Notes under the pieces: generated by a model | What the model was told of the DNA's origin: nothing | The model's input: the letters and a program-made list of their open reading frames with translations, nothing else | Databases searched by the model: none | Made by a program: the position numbers and the translations under genes | From: Catellatospora coxensis | Lineage (GTDB): Bacteria > Actinomycetota > Actinomycetes > Mycobacteriales > Micromonosporaceae | Reading direction: 5' to 3' | Length of the DNA stretch: 32,348 nucleotides | Assembly: GCF_016862635.1 (NCBI RefSeq) | Contig: NZ_BONI01000095.1 | Coordinates: 1 to 32,348, forward strand | Shown: in pieces, positions 1 through 8,741 of the stretch | Layout of the letters: each line of letters opens with the position of its first letter | Numbering within the stretch: the stretch's first letter is position 1

Positions 1-48
1 AGGATCGAGGAGATCTCCAAGATCTTCTGGGAGACCAAGCAGGCCTGA
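1..48 (+). CDS. 3' end of a truncated gene, unknown product
   Basis: The first 48 bases read as an open frame that ends in TGA at 46-48 and encodes a 15-residue tail (RIEEISKIFWETKQA). The rest of the gene lies outside the window. The tail is charged and amphipathic, as a C-terminal helix would be, and no family can be assigned. The next gene starts 42 bases downstream on the same strand. Confidence 0.4.
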   Translation, partial: RIEEISKIFWETKQA

Positions 49-90
49 GCCCCGTTGGGGCACCGCGCCACCAGCTGAGCGAGGTGCCCC

Positions 91-918
91 ATGGCGGACC
101 GCGACTCGATCTACGATGCGTCGATGACCTCGACGCCGTCCACGCATGCCCTCCGCCAGTACGCGACGACGACCGACAACCTCACCTCTCGCATCGCGGT
201 GCATGCCTACGGCACGAACCCGCAGAGTTGGTTCTCCTGGCTCGGCGAGCGTCTCCCGCTGGCCGGCGACGTGCTCGAAGTCGGCGCCGGCACCGGCACA
301 CTGTGGACTCACGTCGACCACGTCGCGAGAGGGGTCCGGCTGACCCTGACGGACTTCTCCGGGGCGATGTGCGCGCAGCTTCGCACCGTCCCCGAGGCGC
401 GCGTACAGCAGTGCGACGCGACGGACCTCCCGTTCGGCGACGCCACCTTCGACACCGTGATCGCCAACCACATGCTGTACCACCTGGACGACCCGACTGC
501 CGCGCTGCGCGAGTTCGCCCGGGTGCTACGTCCGGGCGGGCACCTGGCCGTAGCCGTGAACGGCCGCGACCACCTGGAAGAACTCAACACCGTCGGACCG
601 GTGATCGGCCGTCCCGATCTCACCCTGCACGCCACCCAGAACGACTTCACCGCCGAGACCGGTCCCGGCTACCTGGCGCGCTACTTCACGGACGTCTCCG
701 TCGAGCGATACCACTGCGACCTTGAAGTCCCGAGCCCAGACCCCGTCCTCACCTATCTCGCCAGCCTGTCGTCCGAGCCGCTCACACAGGAGCAGTCGTC
801 CGCGGCACGCGACCACGTCCAGGCCCGGATCGCCGCCGACGGCAGCTTCCGCGTACGCAAGCACACCGTGCTCATCACGGCCTCAGCAGGGGCGACGCAG
901 TCCGCCGATCATGTCTAG
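91..918 (+). CDS. class I SAM-dependent methyltransferase
   Basis: A 275-residue protein with a Rossmann-type methyltransferase fold. Motif I (VLEVGAGTGT, residues 61-70) binds S-adenosylmethionine. It is followed by an acidic strand end (TLTDFS), the motif II region (DATDLPFGDATFDTVIANHMLYHL) and a post-II segment LREFARVLRPGGHLAVAVNG. This layout is typical of the Methyltransf_11/25 families, which methylate small molecules. The substrate cannot be read from sequence. The ATG at 91 has a GAGG element about 6 bases upstream; an internal ATG at 124 is a weaker alternative. The downstream gene (bluB) converges on it, leaving about 50 bases with no clear terminator. Confidence 0.88.
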   Translation: MADRDSIYDASMTSTPSTHALRQYATTTDNLTSRIAVHAYGTNPQSWFSWLGERLPLAGDVLEVGAGTGTLWTHVDHVARGVRLTLTDFSGAMCAQLRTVPEARVQQCDATDLPFGDATFDTVIANHMLYHLDDPTAALREFARVLRPGGHLAVAVNGRDHLEELNTVGPVIGRPDLTLHATQNDFTAETGPGYLARYFTDVSVERYHCDLEVPSPDPVLTYLASLSSEPLTQEQSSAARDHVQARIAADGSFRVRKHTVLITASAGATQSADHV

Positions 919-967
919 GCTGATGCCTGGTCCCGAGTGTGCCGACCTCATCCTGTGACCGCCGCGC

Positions 968-1597
968 TCAACGAGGTGTCCACCGGTCCGCGTGGACGGC
1001 TTCGTCCAGCGGCCGGCGGCGGCGCCAGCCGTGCCGTTCGAGGTCGGGCACGGCTTCGAGATGGGTGACGGGGCCGAGGCAGAGCCAGGCGACCGGGCGG
1101 ATCCCGGCCGGGATGGCCAGCAGCTCCCGCAGGAACTCCTCGCGATAGAACGACACCCACCCGACGCCGAGCCGCTCCGCGGTGGCCGCCAGCCACAGGT
1201 TCTGGATGGCCAGGCACACCGAGTACAGCCCGGCGTCGGCGATCGCGTGCCGTCCCAGCACCGCGGGAGACCCTCGGTCGGGGTCGTAGGTCACCACGAC
1301 CGACAGCGTCGATTCCAGCACCCCGTCGATCTTGATCCGGGCGAACCGCTCGGCGGCCTCGGCGTCCAGCGTGGCGGCGAACACCTCACGTTCCTGGTGC
1401 ACGTGCTGATGGAACGCCTCCCGCAGCCGCTGGTCGCGCACCACGATGAAGTCCCACGGCTGGGTCAGGCCCACGCTGGGCGCGGCGTGCGCCGCGTCCA
1501 GGACCCGGGTCAGCACGTCGACCGGGATCGCGGCCCCCGTGAACTGTCCACGCACGTCCCGGCGGCGGTGGATGACGTCGTACAAATCGCTGATCAT
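968..1597 (-). CDS. bluB: 5,6-dimethylbenzimidazole synthase (BluB-type nitroreductase fold)
   Basis: A 209-residue flavoprotein of the nitroreductase superfamily. BluB cannibalises reduced FMN with oxygen to give 5,6-dimethylbenzimidazole, the lower ligand of cobalamin. Family hallmarks seen are the N-terminal RRRDVRGQF, the SVGLTQPWDF segment, VVVTYDPDRG, the VLGRHAI loop, LYSVCLAIQNLWLAA and GVGWVSFYRE. These fit BluB better than a generic nitroreductase, and the length is normal. The ATG is preceded by GGGAG about 7 bases upstream. The half-size MFS gene lies 96 bases upstream on the same strand, so the two may be co-transcribed. No other cobalamin genes are present in the window. A generic FMN reductase is the alternative. 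Confidence 0.85.
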   Translation of the reverse strand: MISDLYDVIHRRRDVRGQFTGAAIPVDVLTRVLDAAHAAPSVGLTQPWDFIVVRDQRLREAFHQHVHQEREVFAATLDAEAAERFARIKIDGVLESTLSVVVTYDPDRGSPAVLGRHAIADAGLYSVCLAIQNLWLAATAERLGVGWVSFYREEFLRELLAIPAGIRPVAWLCLGPVTHLEAVPDLERHGWRRRRPLDEAVHADRWTPR

Positions 1598-1617
1598 GGG
1601 CAGGCTCCCGCTGCTCG

Positions 1618-1638
1618 GGCCCCGGGCAGGCCGGGGCC
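1618..1638 (-). repeat. GC-rich hairpin in the bluB 5' region
   Basis: A perfect 8-bp inverted repeat (GGCCCCGG / CCGGGGCC) with a 5-base loop sits about 20 bases upstream of the bluB start codon. A TAGGGT -10-like hexamer on the minus strand (1672-1677) could start a transcript just before it, placing the hairpin in a short leader. It may terminate MFS transcription or modulate bluB translation. The 96-base gap is too short for a normal cobalamin riboswitch. Confidence 0.5.
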
Positions 1639-1693
1639 GTGGGCGCGAGGCCGGTCTTCGGACTCCCAGACACCCTACCGGCCACCGGAGGCG

Positions 1694-2329
1694 CTATCGC
1701 GTGATCCGGGTGCCGCGCGCCGCCGCGACCACCGCGATGACCACCACCGCGAGCAGCGCGACGAGGGTCGGCGGCACGGTCGTCAGGTAGGCCAGCCGCC
1801 AGCTCAGGGACCTCGCGGCGAGCCAGCCGAGCAGCGGTCCGACCACCAGCGCGGCGAAGACGGCGAGCCCCAGGGTCAGCCGCACGGGGGCTCGCCGCTC
1901 GGACACGGTGCCGGTGAGGGCGGCGGCGGCGCCGAGCGCCGCTCCCTGACCGAGCCCTGCCAGCAGCGCGGCGACAGCCAGCACAGCCGCGGATGCGGAC
2001 AGGGTCGTCACCACCGCGCCAAGCAGCATGAACACCAGCCCCGAGCTGACCACCGTCGCGGGAACCCGCCGCCCGAGCAGGTATCCGGCGGCGAAACCCG
2101 CCGCCACCGCGACGAGCTGTGCGACGACGACAAGCGCGAGCCCGGCCGGGGCCAGGCCGAGGTCACGCCCGATGTGGCCGGGCAGCGGACCCGCCATGAG
2201 GCCGAGCTGGCAGGCTGCGGCCAGCGCGCCCAGGCCGGGTCCGATGAGCATCCACCACGGACGGCCGGCGGCTGCCTCGGGGGACGGCGGCGACAGGGGC
2301 GGTGCCGTCTGGCTGGTCTGATCATTCAT
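1694..2329 (-). CDS. half-size MFS-like membrane protein (about six TM segments)
   Basis: A 211-residue hydrophobic protein. After a Pro/Ser-rich cytosolic start it shows about six membrane segments. A loop pattern GYLLGRRVPATVV follows TM2 and resembles the MFS signature between TM2 and TM3 (G-x-x-x-D/G-R-x-G-R-R/K). GQGAALGAAAALTGTVSERR resembles an MFS TM4-TM5 segment. Full MFS porters have 12 segments, so this is half length: either a truncated relic or a protein that works as an oligomer. The ATG at 2329 has no Shine-Dalgarno but lies 6 bases after TAATAT, which suggests a leaderless transcript. It ends in an Arg-containing tail (RGTRITR), and bluB follows. Confidence 0.65.
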   Translation of the reverse strand: MNDQTSQTAPPLSPPSPEAAAGRPWWMLIGPGLGALAAACQLGLMAGPLPGHIGRDLGLAPAGLALVVVAQLVAVAAGFAAGYLLGRRVPATVVSSGLVFMLLGAVVTTLSASAAVLAVAALLAGLGQGAALGAAAALTGTVSERRAPVRLTLGLAVFAALVVGPLLGWLAARSLSWRLAYLTTVPPTLVALLAVVVIAVVAAARGTRITR

Positions 2330-2335
2330 CGCGCC

Positions 2336-2341
2336 ATATTA
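2336..2341 (-). promoter_or_regulatory. -10-like TAATAT of a leaderless promoter
   Basis: Reading the minus strand, TAATAT is followed by the 6 bases GGCGCG and then the ATG of the half-MFS gene. No ribosome-binding site is present. The near-consensus -10 hexamer at this spacing is typical of actinobacterial leaderless genes. I see no convincing -35. Confidence 0.5.
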
Positions 2342-2440
2342 GACATGTGACGCACTTCGCCGTCGGCGGACCGTATCCGGGCCCCGGTCGCAGCACCATC
2401 GACTATGCTCACCCGATTGTCCGAACTGGAGGAACGTTCG

Positions 2441-3298
2441 ATGGCGCGGCGTGGCAGCCCTTCCGGGTGCGGGTGTCTCATGGTCATCCTGCTGGGGCCG
2501 TTCCTGGCGGGGCTGGTCGTCTCCGTCCCCGGCACCATCCTGGCCTCGCCCGCGATCGTCGCGTTCCTGCTGGTCCGGGAGCCGGCGCTGCTCGCCACGT
2601 ACCCGTCGTGGTGGGCGGGTGCGGCGCTGGCCCCGCTCGTGGCGTACCTGGTGGTCCGGTTCGCCGGGCGTGGCCGGGTGTATCCGCGGCACCAGGTCCA
2701 CCTGATCCGCGCCGGCATCCTGACCGCGCTGTCGGCGGGCTTGGCGCTGCTGGCGCTGGTGCTGCACCAGCGGTACCTCGGTGGCGCGGTGCCTCCGGTC
2801 ACGGCAGGGAAGCAGCCGTTGACGCTGGAGACGTCGCTGCCGATGGCCGGTCCGGTGGCGGCCGGCGCGACGGCGCTGCTGTTCTACTTCGTGCTCCGGC
2901 TGCTCGACCGCAAGCTGCCGCACCGGACGCAGGCCGCGCCGAGCGGCCAGACCGCGGGGGCCGACCCGCGGCCGCAGGAGATCTGGTGGGGTGAGATCGG
3001 GTTCCGGGACGGCGACGGGTCCAAGGACCGCCCGTTCGTCGTCCTGCGCGCGCACCCGGACCATCTGGACGTCCTGCAGATCACGTCGAAGGACAAGTCG
3101 CACCGCGGCGATCACATCCCGTTCTGGACCGGCAGCGCCGACCCGTACGCCGTCGAGGACGGCTACCTCGAACTCGTGGTCCGCCGGGTGAACCGGTTCG
3201 ACCTGCGACGCCGGGATGTAGCGTACTGCCCGGACGAGATCTGGCACCGGGTGCGCGCGATGCCGGCGGCCGACGCGCCGCGATCCCGGACGGCGTGA
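2441..3298 (+). CDS. membrane-anchored protein with C-terminal PemK/MazF-like domain
   Basis: A 285-residue protein. Its first ~155 residues hold about four hydrophobic segments (near 12-35, 58-73, 92-108 and 137-153). After a hydrophilic linker, residues ~180-265 match the actinobacterial PemK/MazF-like pattern: EIWWGEIGFRDGDGSKDRPF, then VVLRAHPDHLDVLQITSKDKSH, ending in LRRRDVAYCPDEIWHRVR. PemK/MazF proteins are usually soluble ~110-residue endoribonucleases with a small antitoxin gene upstream. None is seen here, so the domain may be a regulatory or non-toxic variant. The ATG at 2441 has GGAGG 8 bases upstream and is preferred over the in-frame ATG at 2405. The kinase gene follows after 56 bases. 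Confidence 0.75.
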   Translation: MARRGSPSGCGCLMVILLGPFLAGLVVSVPGTILASPAIVAFLLVREPALLATYPSWWAGAALAPLVAYLVVRFAGRGRVYPRHQVHLIRAGILTALSAGLALLALVLHQRYLGGAVPPVTAGKQPLTLETSLPMAGPVAAGATALLFYFVLRLLDRKLPHRTQAAPSGQTAGADPRPQEIWWGEIGFRDGDGSKDRPFVVLRAHPDHLDVLQITSKDKSHRGDHIPFWTGSADPYAVEDGYLELVVRRVNRFDLRRRDVAYCPDEIWHRVRAMPAADAPRSRTA

Positions 3299-3329
3299 TC
3301 CGCCGCCGGCCGGCCGCTCGGCGCGGATC
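3297..3329 (+). terminator. possible terminator or hairpin between the PemK-like gene and the kinase
   Basis: A 7-bp inverted repeat (GATCCGC / GCGGATC) flanks a 19-base GC-rich loop that can itself fold. It begins inside the stop codon of the PemK-like gene and ends before the Shine-Dalgarno of the kinase. There is no T-tract, so termination is uncertain. Confidence 0.35.
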
Positions 3330-3354
3330 ACCGGCTGCGGAGAGGAGACCGCCG

Positions 3355-4461
3355 GTGGGACTGCAGGCGCCGCTGTGGCGGGCCGTCACCGTGTTCCGGG
3401 TGGCCGCGCTGGTGTACGCCACGATCCTGATGCTGGCCGGGTTCCGCGACTTCACCCGGCCCTTGCTGGGCTGGGCGGTGCTCGCGGCGATGGTCGCCTG
3501 GACCGCCGTCACCGGCGTGCGCTACCACGACCCCGCCGGCCGCAACCGGGCCTGGCTCGCGGCCGACCTCGCCGTCACCCTGGCCTGCCTGCTCGCGTCC
3601 AACCTGGTCGTGTCGGCCGAACGGCTGGCCTCGGGCGGGCCGACGCTGCCGATGGCGTGGGTGGCGGGCGCCGTGCTGGCGTGGGCGCTGCGCGGCGGCC
3701 GCCGGGCGGGCGGCATCGCCGCGCTGATCCTCGGCGCGGCCGACCTGTTCCTGCGCGGCGAGGTCACCTCGGCGACCGCGAACGGCACGGTGCTGCTGCT
3801 GCTCGCGGGCGGGGTCATGGGGTACGTGTCCCGGCTGACCGACGACGCCGAGTCCCGGATGCAGCGGGCCGTGGAGCTGGACGCCGCGACCCGCGAGCGC
3901 GAGCGGCTGGCCCGCGGCATCCACGACTCGGTGCTGCAGGTGCTCGCCCTGGTGCAGCGCCGCGGCACGGAGCTGGGCGGGGAGGCCGCGGAGCTGGGGC
4001 GGCTGGCCGGGGAGCAGGAGGCGGTGCTGCGCTCGCTGGTGGGCGTGCAGGACGAGGCGGCGGCCGCGGGCAGCGCGGACCTGCGGCTGCTGCTGGGACG
4101 GTACGGCTCCCCGCGGGTCACGGTCGCGATGCCCGCGACCCCGGTGCTGCTGCCGGCGGTGGTCGCGGCGGAGCTCGCGGCGGCGGCCGCCAGCGCGCTG
4201 GACAACGTGGCCGTCCACTGCGGTCCCGGGGCTCGCGCCTGGGTGCTGGTCGAGCAGGAACCGGACGCGGTCACCGTGTCGATCCGCGACGACGGGCCGG
4301 GGATCGTTTCGGGCCGGCTCGCCGAGGCCGCGGCGTCGGGCCGGCTCGGGGTGGTGCAGTCGATCCAGGGCCGCATCCGCGACCTGGGCGGCGCGGTCGC
4401 CATCACCAGCGGTCCCGGCCAGGGCACCGAGGTGGAACTACGGGTGCCGCTGCCCCGTTAG
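3355..4461 (+). CDS. MacS-family sensor histidine kinase
   Basis: A 368-residue membrane kinase. The N-terminal half (from LQAPLWRAVTVFRVAALVYA) has about five to six hydrophobic segments, as in MacS/DUF5931-type sensors. A HisKA_3 dimerisation helix follows, with RERERLARGIHDSVLQVL and the phospho-acceptor at about His190. The ATP-binding domain shows an N-box (ASALDNVAVHCG), a G1 box (DDGPGI) and a G2 box (GRLGVVQSIQGR). It should phosphorylate the response regulator that starts 10 bases downstream. The GTG at 3355 is preceded by AGAGGAG at good spacing, so the upstream in-frame ATC/ATG region is not needed. The signal sensed is unknown. Confidence 0.9.
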   Translation: MGLQAPLWRAVTVFRVAALVYATILMLAGFRDFTRPLLGWAVLAAMVAWTAVTGVRYHDPAGRNRAWLAADLAVTLACLLASNLVVSAERLASGGPTLPMAWVAGAVLAWALRGGRRAGGIAALILGAADLFLRGEVTSATANGTVLLLLAGGVMGYVSRLTDDAESRMQRAVELDAATRERERLARGIHDSVLQVLALVQRRGTELGGEAAELGRLAGEQEAVLRSLVGVQDEAAAAGSADLRLLLGRYGSPRVTVAMPATPVLLPAVVAAELAAAAASALDNVAVHCGPGARAWVLVEQEPDAVTVSIRDDGPGIVSGRLAEAAASGRLGVVQSIQGRIRDLGGAVAITSGPGQGTEVELRVPLPR

Positions 4462-4471
4462 GCTGACGCCC

Positions 4472-5113
4472 GTGGTGGACGTGATGGTGGTCGACGACCA
4501 TCCGATGTGGCGTGACGGGGTGGCCCGTGACCTGACCGACGCCGGGTACACGGTGGTGGCCGCGGTCGGCGAGGGCGGGCAGGCGGTGCGCATCGGCCCG
4601 TCGGTGCGCCCCGACGTCGTCGTGCTCGATCTGCAGCTGCCGGACCTGTCCGGGGTGGAGGTCATCCGGGGCCTGGTCGCGGCCCTGCCGCAGGTGCGGG
4701 TGCTGGTGCTGTCGGCCAGCGGCGAGCAGCAGGACGTGCTCGACGCCGTCAAGGCGGGCGCGGCGGGTTACCTGGTGAAGTCGGCGGCGCGGGAGGAGTT
4801 CCTGGACGCGGTGCGGCGTACGGCCGAGGGCGACGCGGTGTTCACGGCCGGGCTGGCGGGCCTGGTGCTGGGCGAGTACCGCAGGCTCGCCGCCGCGCCC
4901 GGGGACGGGCCGGACACGCCGCGGCTCAGCGAGCGGGAGACCGAGGTGCTGCGCCTGGTCGCCAAGGGCCTGACCTACCGGCAGATCGCCGAGCGGCTCA
5001 CCCTGTCGCACCGCACGGTGCAGAACCATGTCCAGAACACGCTGGGCAAGCTGCAGCTGCACAACCGGGTGGAGCTGGTCCGCTACGCCATCGAGCAGGG
5101 GCTGGACGGCTGA
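4472..5113 (+). CDS. NarL/LuxR-family response regulator
   Basis: A 213-residue two-domain regulator. The receiver domain (residues 1-120) has the acidic pair DDH near the start, the phospho-acceptor Asp53 in VVVLDLQLPD, and the conserved Lys in GYLVKSA. The C-terminal LuxR helix-turn-helix (about 148-210) reads LSERETEVLRLVAKGLTYRQIAERL, then SHRTVQNHVQNTLGKL. It is the cognate partner of the kinase immediately upstream, with a 10-base gap that implies co-transcription and probable translational coupling. The start is GTG at 4472; another GTG follows directly. Its target genes are not known. Confidence 0.93.
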   Translation: MVDVMVVDDHPMWRDGVARDLTDAGYTVVAAVGEGGQAVRIGPSVRPDVVVLDLQLPDLSGVEVIRGLVAALPQVRVLVLSASGEQQDVLDAVKAGAAGYLVKSAAREEFLDAVRRTAEGDAVFTAGLAGLVLGEYRRLAAAPGDGPDTPRLSERETEVLRLVAKGLTYRQIAERLTLSHRTVQNHVQNTLGKLQLHNRVELVRYAIEQGLDG

Positions 5114-5144
5114 GGGCGACCCCGCGGTCGCGGCGGCCGCCCTC
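5112..5144. terminator. putative bidirectional terminator hairpin
   Basis: Arms GAGGGCG (5112-5118) and CGCCCTC (5138-5144) can pair. An alternative inner stem GCGACC / GGTCGC has a 4-base loop. The site lies between the response regulator stop and the stop of the convergent membrane-protein gene (5159). There is no T-tract, as is common in high-GC actinomycetes. Confidence 0.5.
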
Positions 5145-5158
5145 GGCGTCGGCGTCGT

Positions 5159-6121
5159 TCAGCGCAGTTCGGCGTTGAGGTGCAGGGTGGTCGCGCCCTC
5201 GTAGCCGCGCTGCTCGGTGTAGGTCAGCAGGACGCCGGCGAACTGGAACATCGTCACCGGGAGCTGGATGACCGTGCCGAGCACGGTGGCCACGATGGCG
5301 CCCAGGGTGATCACCGCGACCCCGTCGACCGTCGGCCCGTAGACCTGGCTGCCGACGCTGTCGATACCCAGCTGGATGACGGCCTCGACGGCCGACACGG
5401 CCAGACCGGCCCCGAAGCCGATCAGCACGATCAGCGCGAGCCGGCCGAGCACTCGGCCACCGCTGCCGTGGAGCATCTTGAACGAGCGGCCGATCGGGTT
5501 GCCGCGCTCGAACAGGAAGATCGGGCCGACCAGGGCGGTCGCGGCCATCAGGTAGAGGCCCGGCAGGAAGCAGGCGAGCGTACCCACCACGATCATGAGT
5601 CCGACCGGGATGTACCAGCCGAACAGGCCCAGGCAGCGGCGGAAGCCGTACCCCAGGGACTCGCCGAGGTTGACCGGCACCCCGGCCGCCTGCCGGGTGA
5701 CGGAGTGGGTCGCGGCGGCGTACCCGGCCAGCTGCACGACGTAGAGCACGAGGACGAGGGCCACCAGCACGCCGAAGAAGGTGAAGAACGCCGCGAGGTC
5801 GAGCTCGCCCGTGCCGGTGGCCGGGTCCATCTGCACGATGCCCATGCCCAGGTACACCCCGGCGAAGAGCATGCCGACGCCGAGCACCATGGCCGGCACC
5901 AGCTGGGTCAGCGCGATGATGATCAGGGTCGGCCGCCAGGCGCGCTGGAACAGCCCGCCGATGCGCTGGAACCACGGGCCCACCCCGCCGTGCGGCGGCG
6001 CGACCAGCGGGTCGTGGTACGGGTCGGCGCCCGGCTGCACGAACGCCGACTGCGGCGGCAGGTAGCCGCCTTCCGGTGCGGGCGGAACGGCAGGACCGTA
6101 GGGGTCGGGCAGGTGCGACAT
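5159..6121 (-). CDS. polytopic membrane protein with Pro-rich N-terminus
   Basis: A 320-residue protein. A proline/glycine-rich, low-complexity N-terminus (PDPYGPAVPPAPEGGYLPPQ) precedes a membrane region that starts at about residue 70 and has about six segments. The layout resembles actinobacterial proteins annotated as glycerophosphodiester phosphodiesterase membrane-domain or DUF7544/7847-like proteins, in which a conserved GLYLMAATALVGPIFLFE-type segment precedes a short loop (GNPIGRSFKML). No enzymatic motif is visible. The ATG at 6121 has GGAG 8 bases upstream and beats the longer in-frame start at 6169. It is transcribed away from the rox gene across a shared 282-base intergenic region. 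Function unknown. Confidence 0.75.
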   Translation of the reverse strand: MSHLPDPYGPAVPPAPEGGYLPPQSAFVQPGADPYHDPLVAPPHGGVGPWFQRIGGLFQRAWRPTLIIIALTQLVPAMVLGVGMLFAGVYLGMGIVQMDPATGTGELDLAAFFTFFGVLVALVLVLYVVQLAGYAAATHSVTRQAAGVPVNLGESLGYGFRRCLGLFGWYIPVGLMIVVGTLACFLPGLYLMAATALVGPIFLFERGNPIGRSFKMLHGSGGRVLGRLALIVLIGFGAGLAVSAVEAVIQLGIDSVGSQVYGPTVDGVAVITLGAIVATVLGTVIQLPVTMFQFAGVLLTYTEQRGYEGATTLHLNAELR

Positions 6122-7831
<1,710 letters not shown>

Positions 7832-7833
7832 AC

Positions 7834-7911
7834 CGCCCGGCCAGTGCGCGCCGGCGGCCGGACGATCACGGCGTTGCCGTCGGCGATCGCGGCGGCCGCC
7901 TTGTGCCCCAT
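7834..7911 (-). pseudogene. possible aldehyde dehydrogenase relic (about 26 codons)
   Basis: On the minus strand of this intergenic stretch a short open segment encodes MGHKAAAAIADGNAVIVRPP followed by ARTGRA. This resembles the conserved aldehyde dehydrogenase segment HKxAPALAAGNxVVxKPxxxTP, which binds NAD(P). No further ALDH sequence is recognisable on either side, and the segment is squeezed between rox and the DUF427 gene. It may be a decayed fragment or a chance GC-rich match. Confidence 0.3.
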
Positions 7912-7981
7912 AACGCCCGCTTCCAGGGACATCGGATGTCTGTGCGGAATGTGGCCCCGGAACCGCCACGTTGATCGGTGT

Positions 7982-8737
7982 ATGGGCAACTCATCCGCCG
8001 GCGCCCACACCCGGATCGAGCACGGCGCCAAGCGCGTACGCGCGTACTTCAACGGCCAGGTCGTGGCCGACACCAGCAGACCGGTGCTCGTCTGGGAGGT
8101 GCCGTACTACCCGGCCTACTACCTGCCCGTCGAGGACGTGCACAGCGAACTGCTCCAACCGACCGGTCGCACGGCGTCGACGGGCATGGGCGAGGGCGAC
8201 CTGTACACGTTGCAGGTCGGGGACCGTACGGCCGAGAACGCGGCGGTGCGCTACGAGAACTCGCCGATCACGGAGCTGCGGGGACTGGTGCGGTTCGAGT
8301 GGGCCGCCATGGACACCTGGTTCGAGGAGGACGAGGAGGTCTACACCCATCCCCGCGACCCGCACACCCGGGTCGACATCCTGGCCAGCTCGCGGCACGT
8401 GCGGGTCGAGGTCGACGGGGTGACCGTGGCCGAGTCGCACCGCCCGACCGTCCTGTTCGAGACCGGCCTGCCGGCGCGCTTCTACCTGCCGAAGACCGAC
8501 GTGCGGCTCGACCTGCTGAAGCCCACCGACACGGTCACCCACTGCCCGTACAAGGGCCAGGCCGAGTACTGGTCGGTGCGGGCGGGCGACACGGTGCACG
8601 ACGACCTCGTGTGGTCGTACCGGACGCCGCTGCACGAGAGCCGCAAGATCGAAGGGCTGGTCGCCTTCTACAACGAGAAGGTCGACCTCTATGTGGACGG
8701 TGTGCTGCAGAAACGACCCAGGACGAAGTTCAGCTGA
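7982..8737 (+). CDS. tandem DUF427 domain protein
   Basis: A 251-residue protein made of two related DUF427 units. Unit 1 (about 12-105) has KRVRAYFNGQVVADTSRPVLVWE, then PAYYLPVEDVHSELLQPT and YTLQVGDRTAENAAVRYEN. Unit 2 (about 135-235) repeats the pattern: RHVRVEVDGVTVAESHRPTVLFETG, then ARFYLPKTDVRLDLLKPT and YWSVRAGDTVHDDLVWSY. DUF427 is a small beta-rich fold of unproven function. A third partial copy may start at the C-terminus (GLVAFYNEKVDLYVDG). The start is the ATG at 7982, with no clear Shine-Dalgarno; an upstream extension of the frame looks non-coding. The gene stops 4 bases from the stop of the convergent STAS gene. Confidence 0.85.
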   Translation: MGNSSAGAHTRIEHGAKRVRAYFNGQVVADTSRPVLVWEVPYYPAYYLPVEDVHSELLQPTGRTASTGMGEGDLYTLQVGDRTAENAAVRYENSPITELRGLVRFEWAAMDTWFEEDEEVYTHPRDPHTRVDILASSRHVRVEVDGVTVAESHRPTVLFETGLPARFYLPKTDVRLDLLKPTDTVTHCPYKGQAEYWSVRAGDTVHDDLVWSYRTPLHESRKIEGLVAFYNEKVDLYVDGVLQKRPRTKFS

Positions 8738-8741
8738 CGGC

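Noticed and set aside
1598..1693. Cobalamin riboswitch upstream of bluB
   Set aside because: The gap is only 96 bases and I cannot find the B12-box or the conserved core; only a simple hairpin is visible.
992..2350. Long plus-strand open frame across bluB and the half-MFS gene
   Set aside because: It is compositionally biased and has no recognisable domain, while both minus-strand genes are recognisable.
2441..3298. Classical type II toxin-antitoxin pair
   Set aside because: No small antitoxin gene is present next to the PemK-like gene, and the toxin-like domain is membrane-fused.
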